DNA of 64,000 nt from positions 18,811,875 to 18,875,874 of the forward strand of contig CM046353.1 of NCBI GenBank assembly GCA_025403435.1, read 5' to 3'. The position numbers and the translations under genes are program-made. Below the pieces are notes generated by a model. The model was not told the origin of the DNA and did no database searches. It saw only the letters and a list, made by a program, of their open reading frames with translations. The stretch's first letter is position 1; the number at the start of each line of letters is the position of its first letter. Below are positions 58,967-64,000 of the stretch, in pieces. The DNA is from Artocarpus heterophyllus. Its lineage: Eukaryota > Streptophyta > Magnoliopsida > Rosales > Moraceae.

Positions 58967-60386
58967 AACCACCCCCACCGGATGAAGCCGACGCCCTCGT
59001 CGGTATAGTCTCGAGGTATTCCTGCACCTCTTTCTCAAATTGCCACAAGGTAACGTCCCGCTCCCAAGTAGCACTATTCTCCTCTTCACCCTTCCATTTC
59101 ACAAGAAAATCAGTCCGTCGATTCTTCTTGCTCATGCCCATTGTTCGATGGTCAAGGATCTTTTCCACCGTTTTGTCAAATTGTTTTCTGATGGTAGGCG
59201 GAGCCCTCTTCGCCTGCTGCCTCTTGTTCAACAAGTCCTCCTTGTAAGGCTTCAGAAAACTCACGTGGAACGTTGGGTGCACCTTTAGCCGAGGTGGTAG
59301 CTTTAGCCTGTAAGCAACATTCCCAACTTTCTTAACAATTTCAAAGGGACCATCGTACCTTGGAAGAAGCCCACGATGCACTGTCTTGCTGCTTATCTTC
59401 TTCCAAATCTGCGGGGTCAATTTCAGCAACACCATGTCACCAACATTGAACTCGACTTGGCGCCTATGATGATCAGCATACTTCTTCATGCGCCTAGCTG
59501 CTTTCATCAAACTGTCTCGGGCCTGTAGTATTAACTCCTGCTTCCCTTCCGCAAAGCGATAGGCTGCTGGACAGCTAACTCGCCCTTTGGAACGTGCCAC
59601 TTCCAGTGGGGTCAGGGGCTGATGTCCGAGTGCAAGCTCTGCTGGACTCATCCCGGTTGCAGAACTCCGATGTAAGTTGTACGAGAATTGGGCCACATCA
59701 AGTAAATCCAGCCAATTCTTTTGACTCGCCGAGACATAATGCCTTAAAAATTCTTCCAATAGAGCATTAATACGCTCCGTTTGTCCATCGGTCTGTGGAT
59801 GGTTAGCTGTAGAAAACTTTAACTCAGAACCTATCAAGTTAAAGAGAGTCGTCCAAAACTTACCAGTGAACCTTGAATCACGATCACTGACTATGTCTTC
59901 AGGCACACCGAAGTATTTTACCACATTCTTGAAAAAGAGCTCTGCCGTCAACATAGCTGAGCACTCATGTGGGGCTGCAATGAACACTGCATACTTCGAA
60001 AACCGATCTACAACGACCAACACTGACCGCATACCTTGGATTGAAGGGAACCCCGAAATGAAATCCATAGACACCGATTTCCATGGTTTTTCTGGCACCG
60101 GGAGTGGTTGTAATAGTCCGGCTGCCTTCCTTCTTTCCGTCTTGTCTTGTTGGCACACCAAACAAGTCTTCACATATAGCTCAACATCCTTCTCCATGTT
60201 GGGCCAATAATAGCTGCGGGTTATGAGCGCCATCATCCGTTCTCTCCCCGGATGTCCCGCCCATTGAGGGTCATGCGTCTCCCGCAAAAGTTCCTGTCTC
60301 AGGCCACCCGAGTTAGGAATAAATAATCGATTACCTTTGGCATAAAGGAGTTCGTCATCTTCCCAATAACGTCTCGCTACTCCTTC
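58941..60386 (-). CDS. Chromovirus integrase with chromodomain, copy 2
   Basis: Integrase inserts the cDNA, and the chromodomain steers it to modified chromatin. The frame is continuous with the gag-pol frame except for the TGA at 60384-60386 region. The first sense codons after it read EGVARRYWEDDELLYAKGNR, and the first in-frame codon that could pass for a start (60287) is TTG, so an independent start is unlikely. Seen: HHCC finger (THDPQWAGH, then CLVC), core SMDFISG, VSDRDSRF and QTDGQTERIN with 35 residues between the second Asp and the Glu, then GDMVLLKLTPQIWKK, the FEIVKKVG and HPTFHVSFLKPY boxes, and the chromodomain VEKILDHR...DFLVKWKG....ATWER. The last codons and stop lie within the LTR, across the polypurine tract (58967-58981). 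Confidence 0.85.
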   Translation of the reverse strand, partial: EGVARRYWEDDELLYAKGNRLFIPNSGGLRQELLRETHDPQWAGHPGRERMMALITRSYYWPNMEKDVELYVKTCLVCQQDKTERRKAAGLLQPLPVPEKPWKSVSMDFISGFPSIQGMRSVLVVVDRFSKYAVFIAAPHECSAMLTAELFFKNVVKYFGVPEDIVSDRDSRFTGKFWTTLFNLIGSELKFSTANHPQTDGQTERINALLEEFLRHYVSASQKNWLDLLDVAQFSYNLHRSSATGMSPAELALGHQPLTPLEVARSKGRVSCPAAYRFAEGKQELILQARDSLMKAARRMKKYADHHRRQVEFNVGDMVLLKLTPQIWKKISSKTVHRGLLPRYDGPFEIVKKVGNVAYRLKLPPRLKVHPTFHVSFLKPYKEDLLNKRQQAKRAPPTIRKQFDKTVEKILDHRTMGMSKKNRRTDFLVKWKGEEENSATWERDVTLWQFEKEVQEYLETIPTRASASSGGGGLLDPLTSN

Positions 60387-63300
60387 TCACACTTCCTTCT
60401 TGAGATGAACATAGGCCTGATCCACCTCAGCTTGCTGTTTTACTCGGTCAAGAAAGGTTGACTGCACTGCCGTCAATGCAGCCACATAGTCCTGCACCTC
60501 CTTGCGACTCAAGGCGTCAGCGACTTGGTTTTGCTTGCCTGGTTTGTGTTCCCACACAAAGTCGAATTCCGCCAGGAATTCCTGCCATCGGGCCTGTTTT
60601 GGGGTCAATTTCTTCTGGGTCTTGAAATAAGTGTTCGCCACATTGTCCGTCAATACTTTGAACTTTGTTCCCAGCAAGTAATGCCTCCAAGTGTCAAGGC
60701 AGTGCACTACTGCCGTCATTTCCTTCTCATGGGCTGAGTACCGCTGCTCAGCATCCTTAAGCTTCCTGCTTTCACAGGCCACGGGGTGGCCATCCTGCAC
60801 GAGCACTCCACCGAGAGCTCGATCTGAGGCATCCGTGTGCACTTCAAATGGAAGCCCAAAATCCGGCAATCTCAAGACTGGTTCCGAGGCAACTGCTGCC
60901 TTCAGCTTCTCAAAGGCTTCTTGGCATGCGTCTGTCCATGCCCACTTTTGCTCTTTTCTCAGCAAATCTGTCAAAGGGCTCGCCTTCTTTGAATACCCTT
61001 TGATGAACCGTCGATAGTAGTTTGCCAAGCCAAGAAAAGAACGCAAGTCTGGCACCTTCGTTGGCGCAGGCCATTCAATGATTGCCTTCACCTTGTCCTC
61101 GTCCATCCGAATATCGTCTTTGGAAATCCAATGGCCCAAGAATTTAATTTCTTGCCTGCAAAACTCACATTTTTCTTTCTTCACAAATAGCTTGTATTCC
61201 CTAAGTCGTGAGAATACTTGCCGCAAGTGATTAACATGATCCACCAAGGATCTCGAGTAAATAACAATATCATCCAGATAAACAACCACGAACCGATCAA
61301 GAAATTCATAGAGTACCTCGTTCATTAAGTTGCAAAACGTGGCAGGGGCATTGGTTAAGCCAAAAGGCATCACCAAAAACTCAAATGAACCATACCTCGT
61401 CACACAAGCCGTCTTGGACTCATCCCCCTCGGCTATCCGCACCTGCCAATAGCCTGACCGTAGGTCCAGCTTTGTGAAGTATGACGCACCCGCCAACCGA
61501 TCGAACAAATCCGCTGCATTGGGGACTGGGTACTTATTCTTGATAGTCACCTTATTGAGAGCCCGATAGTCTATGCACATCCGCAATGAGCCATCCTGCT
61601 TCCTCTGAAACAGCACCGGGGCACCATAAGGGGCTTTTGATGGTTGTATGAAACCGGCATTTAGCAACTCGTTAAGTTGACTCCTCAACTCAACCAACTC
61701 TGATGGGGCCATCCGATAAGGGGCTTGGGCTGGCGGCCTAGCACCTGGCTCCAGCTCGATCTTGTGGTCCACCGCTCTCCTCGGTGGTAATTCCTTTGGC
61801 AGTTCTGAGGGCATCACATCTGAGAACTGCCCCAACACTGTTGCAACATCATCAGGCACCTCCACGACCTGGTCCGGTTTGATCTCCACGAGGGCTGCGA
61901 CGTAAGTAATCTCGCCCTTCTTCACCCCATTTTTGAATTGCTTTGCCGACTGCATCTCTAACTTACTCTCGACCTGTCCAGAGAAGTTAGCGTGAATAAA
62001 ACAAGGATTCCGTTCCTCATTTACCAACATACCCGACAAATGAGGCATGATTGTTGCCTTGGCTTGAACAAAGAAATCTATCCCCAAGATTAACTCAAAA
62101 TCGTCCAAGGCTGCGACGGTAAGATTTATCTGTCCCTCCCAAGCGCCAACTTTGAGGGTCGTTGTGGCCACACCTTGAACCGGAGTAGCACCTGAGTTTA
62201 CCGCCTTGATTTTGCATGGACTCTGGTTTACCACTAAACCCAACTTGTCCACCATTCTATTGGAAAGGAAGTTGCTGGTCGCTCCCGTGTCCAGCAAAGC
62301 TCTTACGGTCTTTCCATTTAATTGCACTGCTGCATACAAAAGACCCCTATTTGGGGCTGACTTCACCGTTGAAACTGTGTTAAGGAGTTGGAGAGGGTTT
62401 ACCCGAGAAGTGCTAGATCCACCTGCATTCTCCTCTCCTTCGGATTCTTGAATAGCATTCAGTCTTTCTCGCTTTGGGCAATTCTTGGCCATATGTGGTC
62501 CTCCACAAATAAAACAGCCCGCTTCCTTCTTGCCTCCCTTGGACTCGCCTTGCTCGGTCGTCTTTTTACCCTTCCATTCGGATTTCTTAAAATCCTTAGA
62601 GGGGCCTTTACCCTTTTTGCCTTCCTGACCCTTCTTCTTGTCACCGATTGAGGCAATTGGGGTGGGTCTAAAATCGACTAAGCCCTCTGCAGCCGCAATG
62701 GCTGAAGGAAGGTCCTTCACGCCTTGTCTCCGCAACTCGGCATGTGCCCATGCTTGCAAGCCTGACAGAAAGTTGAATAGCTTGTCTGCATCCGACATAT
62801 CTTTGATGTCCAACATCAAAGAACTAAACTCCCGCACATACTCTCGAACAGAATTCGTCTGTCGAAGCTTCTTGAGTGCTTCACGTGCAATCCATGCAGT
62901 GTTGCACGGTAGGAACTGATCCTTTAGTTCCTTCTTCAACGTTTCCCAATCCTCGATCTGAGGTTTGCCAGCCCTTGTCTCTCCCGACATCTGGGTCCGC
63001 CACCATAGTTTAGCATCACCGGACAAATACATGCTAGTTATGGTTATCTTTTCACGATCTGGAATATGAGCGGCCTTGAAATACTGCTCCATATCCCACA
63101 AGAAATTTTCCAGTTCTTTGGCGTTACGGCCACCGTTGAACGCCTTGGGTTCTGGAACTTTGATCTTCGAAGGGGCCTCATCCATGGCCTGAGGGGTTGC
63201 CACGGCCTTCTTGAGAATGCTTATATCATCCTCTAGTCTCTTCAAGTTTTCCTTCACCAAGTCAATCATGGTGATGAAGTCCTGCATCATGGAGGAGAAC

Positions 63301-63461
63301 CGCTCTTCCATGTCTCGCATCATGTCCGACCGAACCGTGTTCAAAGATGCCATTTGCTCGGCTTGACGTGCTATCTGCACCGCGAGACTCACTGCATCGT
63401 CGCTTTGGGGATTCCCCACGAAATCTTCCAAGCGACTAACTCTTTCACGTAACTCATTCAT
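60387..63461 (-). CDS. Chromovirus gag-protease-RT-RNase H polyprotein, copy 2
   Basis: 1024 residues from ATG 63461, 32 bp after the primer site. Order: coiled N-terminus; gag domain (about 105-265, with [10 protein letters not shown] and [11 protein letters not shown]); knuckle C316[12 protein letters not shown]328 (H spacing one shorter than the classical CCHC, as in other chromoviruses); protease [13 protein letters not shown] (388-400); RT 575-760 with [35 protein letters not shown] and [11 protein letters not shown] (catalytic YLDD 728-731); RNase H about 850-1000 with [19 protein letters not shown] and LTDN; then VHLKKEV and a UGA. All catalytic residues are present. Because the next domains follow in the same frame, the UGA truncates what would otherwise be a polyprotein of about 1.5 thousand residues. 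Confidence 0.9.
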   Translation of the reverse strand: MNELRERVSRLEDFVGNPQSDDAVSLAVQIARQAEQMASLNTVRSDMMRDMEERFSSMMQDFITMIDLVKENLKRLEDDISILKKAVATPQAMDEAPSKIKVPEPKAFNGGRNAKELENFLWDMEQYFKAAHIPDREKITITSMYLSGDAKLWWRTQMSGETRAGKPQIEDWETLKKELKDQFLPCNTAWIAREALKKLRQTNSVREYVREFSSLMLDIKDMSDADKLFNFLSGLQAWAHAELRRQGVKDLPSAIAAAEGLVDFRPTPIASIGDKKKGQEGKKGKGPSKDFKKSEWKGKKTTEQGESKGGKKEAGCFICGGPHMAKNCPKRERLNAIQESEGEENAGGSSTSRVNPLQLLNTVSTVKSAPNRGLLYAAVQLNGKTVRALLDTGATSNFLSNRMVDKLGLVVNQSPCKIKAVNSGATPVQGVATTTLKVGAWEGQINLTVAALDDFELILGIDFFVQAKATIMPHLSGMLVNEERNPCFIHANFSGQVESKLEMQSAKQFKNGVKKGEITYVAALVEIKPDQVVEVPDDVATVLGQFSDVMPSELPKELPPRRAVDHKIELEPGARPPAQAPYRMAPSELVELRSQLNELLNAGFIQPSKAPYGAPVLFQRKQDGSLRMCIDYRALNKVTIKNKYPVPNAADLFDRLAGASYFTKLDLRSGYWQVRIAEGDESKTACVTRYGSFEFLVMPFGLTNAPATFCNLMNEVLYEFLDRFVVVYLDDIVIYSRSLVDHVNHLRQVFSRLREYKLFVKKEKCEFCRQEIKFLGHWISKDDIRMDEDKVKAIIEWPAPTKVPDLRSFLGLANYYRRFIKGYSKKASPLTDLLRKEQKWAWTDACQEAFEKLKAAVASEPVLRLPDFGLPFEVHTDASDRALGGVLVQDGHPVACESRKLKDAEQRYSAHEKEMTAVVHCLDTWRHYLLGTKFKVLTDNVANTYFKTQKKLTPKQARWQEFLAEFDFVWEHKPGKQNQVADALSRKEVQDYVAALTAVQSTFLDRVKQQAEVDQAYVHLKKEV

Positions 63462-63492
63462 CGTGACGATTCCAAGAACGTCCGCTGTTCTC

Positions 63493-63505
63493 GGCTCTGA
63501 TACCA
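63493..63505 (-). other. Primer binding site, chromovirus copy 2
   Basis: TGGTATCAGAGCC on the minus strand, 2 bp from LTR 3, identical to the site in copy 1. Confidence 0.9.
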
Positions 63506-63507
63506 GC

Positions 63508-64000
63508 TGTCACAGGGGCCAAATTTTCACCGAAAGTCTGCCACTGTGCGGCACTAAGTCACCCGACCTAGTCAGCCTACCCAAGTGTTTACCCACGATG
63601 ATCCGATAATCAAACACACAAAACCAACTTACGGAAACCACTTTCCAACCTTTTATTAACTCACAAAAGGAATACAAGTTTTGCCTCACACGTATCACCA
63701 CAACACTCACTTTGTCACTTATGAGTTGGTGTCTCGGGGCTTTGCTATTTATAGACAAAGTTTACAACGTGTGGCTGACACCCCCAGCCACTAGGGATCA
63801 CTTCGAGGCACTATGCACGCTTGCAGCCACATTCCAGCGACTTCCACAATTTTCGGACGGAGACTTGGCCCTCTGCACGCCACGTGCAGCCAACTAACGC
63901 CCACTCGCCTGCTAATGCGCGAACATGGGCCACGTGGGGCGCAGGCATGATCTAGCCGTTGGCTGGCCACGATCGCCCACAACTTGCGCCCACGTGCCTT
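63508..64000 (-). repeat. Chromovirus LTR 3 (5' LTR of copy 2), cut by window end
   Basis: It starts TGTCACAGGGGCC and follows LTR 1 and LTR 2 for 493 bp to the end of the window. By length it should end near 64441, where CTTCC would be expected if it shares the target duplication with 44341-44345. Confidence 0.9.

Larger units (their letters stand above)
58033..64000 (-). mobile_element. Ty3/gypsy chromovirus, copy 2, uninterrupted
   Basis: Internal region 58967-63507 between the shared LTR and a third LTR that leaves the window at 64000. It holds the full set of domains in order (gag, protease, RT, RNase H, integrase, chromodomain) with one in-frame UGA. The chromodomain places it among chromoviruses. 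A finer lineage call (perhaps Galadriel-like) would need a tree. Confidence 0.9.

Noticed and set aside
58941..60287. Integrase-chromodomain frame as a separate gene starting at 60287
   Set aside because: The codon there is TTG, and the same frame continues upstream with conserved pol sequence to the UGA. It is a continuation of the polyprotein, not a new gene.

Overview
The window looks like intergenic, transposon-dense nuclear DNA of a flowering plant, most likely a eudicot. The base composition is AT-rich, the genes have introns, and Ty1/copia, Ty3/gypsy and CACTA elements are nested in one another. No rRNA, tRNA or CRISPR was recognised. Only one gene looks like an intact host gene: a four-exon DUF455 (ferritin-like, tRNA-hydroxylase-related) gene on the minus strand at 39241-41430.

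Layout. 1-2794 is the 3' end of a decayed copia element (RT/RNase H and LTR), followed by a minus-strand copia gag relic (2885-3425) and featureless AT-rich DNA. A SAP18-like pseudogene lies at about 6294-6585. About 7473-11970 is a decayed CACTA element with arrays of subterminal inverted repeats and a transposase joined to a Ulp1-type protease. 12273-38839 is an old minus-strand gypsy-like element with only a gag relic; its 5' LTR is split by a copia element (18672-37713). That copia element is itself broken at 24014-34172 by a mosaic of LTR fragments, half of an NRT1/PTR transporter gene and a piece of CACTA TNPD transposase.

44346-64000 holds two nearly identical chromoviruses on the minus strand, arranged as LTR-internal-LTR-internal-LTR with a shared middle LTR. 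Copy 2 has a long gag-pol frame interrupted by one in-frame UGA, and copy 1 has the same UGA. Copy 1 is also split by a young LTR element (47497-55704) with two 1973-bp LTRs that look identical, a 5-bp target duplication, a tRNA-iMet-type primer site and a polypurine tract. This element has no recognisable gag or pol. It carries two intact frames: a LOG-like cytokinin phosphoribohydrolase homologue ending in an EAR-type motif, and a basic cysteine-rich protein resembling carlavirus nucleic-acid-binding proteins. An older relative of its LTR lies at 25798-28732, and hairpins at both LTR ends keep their pairing through compensatory changes between the two.

Relative order of events, inferred from nesting: the gypsy-like element at 12273 came first, then copia inside it, then the mosaic inside copia. 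Separately, the chromovirus tandem formed and the LOG/CRP element then entered one copy. The LOG/CRP element is the most unusual object here. It may be a non-autonomous retroelement that moves a cytokinin-related enzyme and a virus-like zinc-finger protein together.
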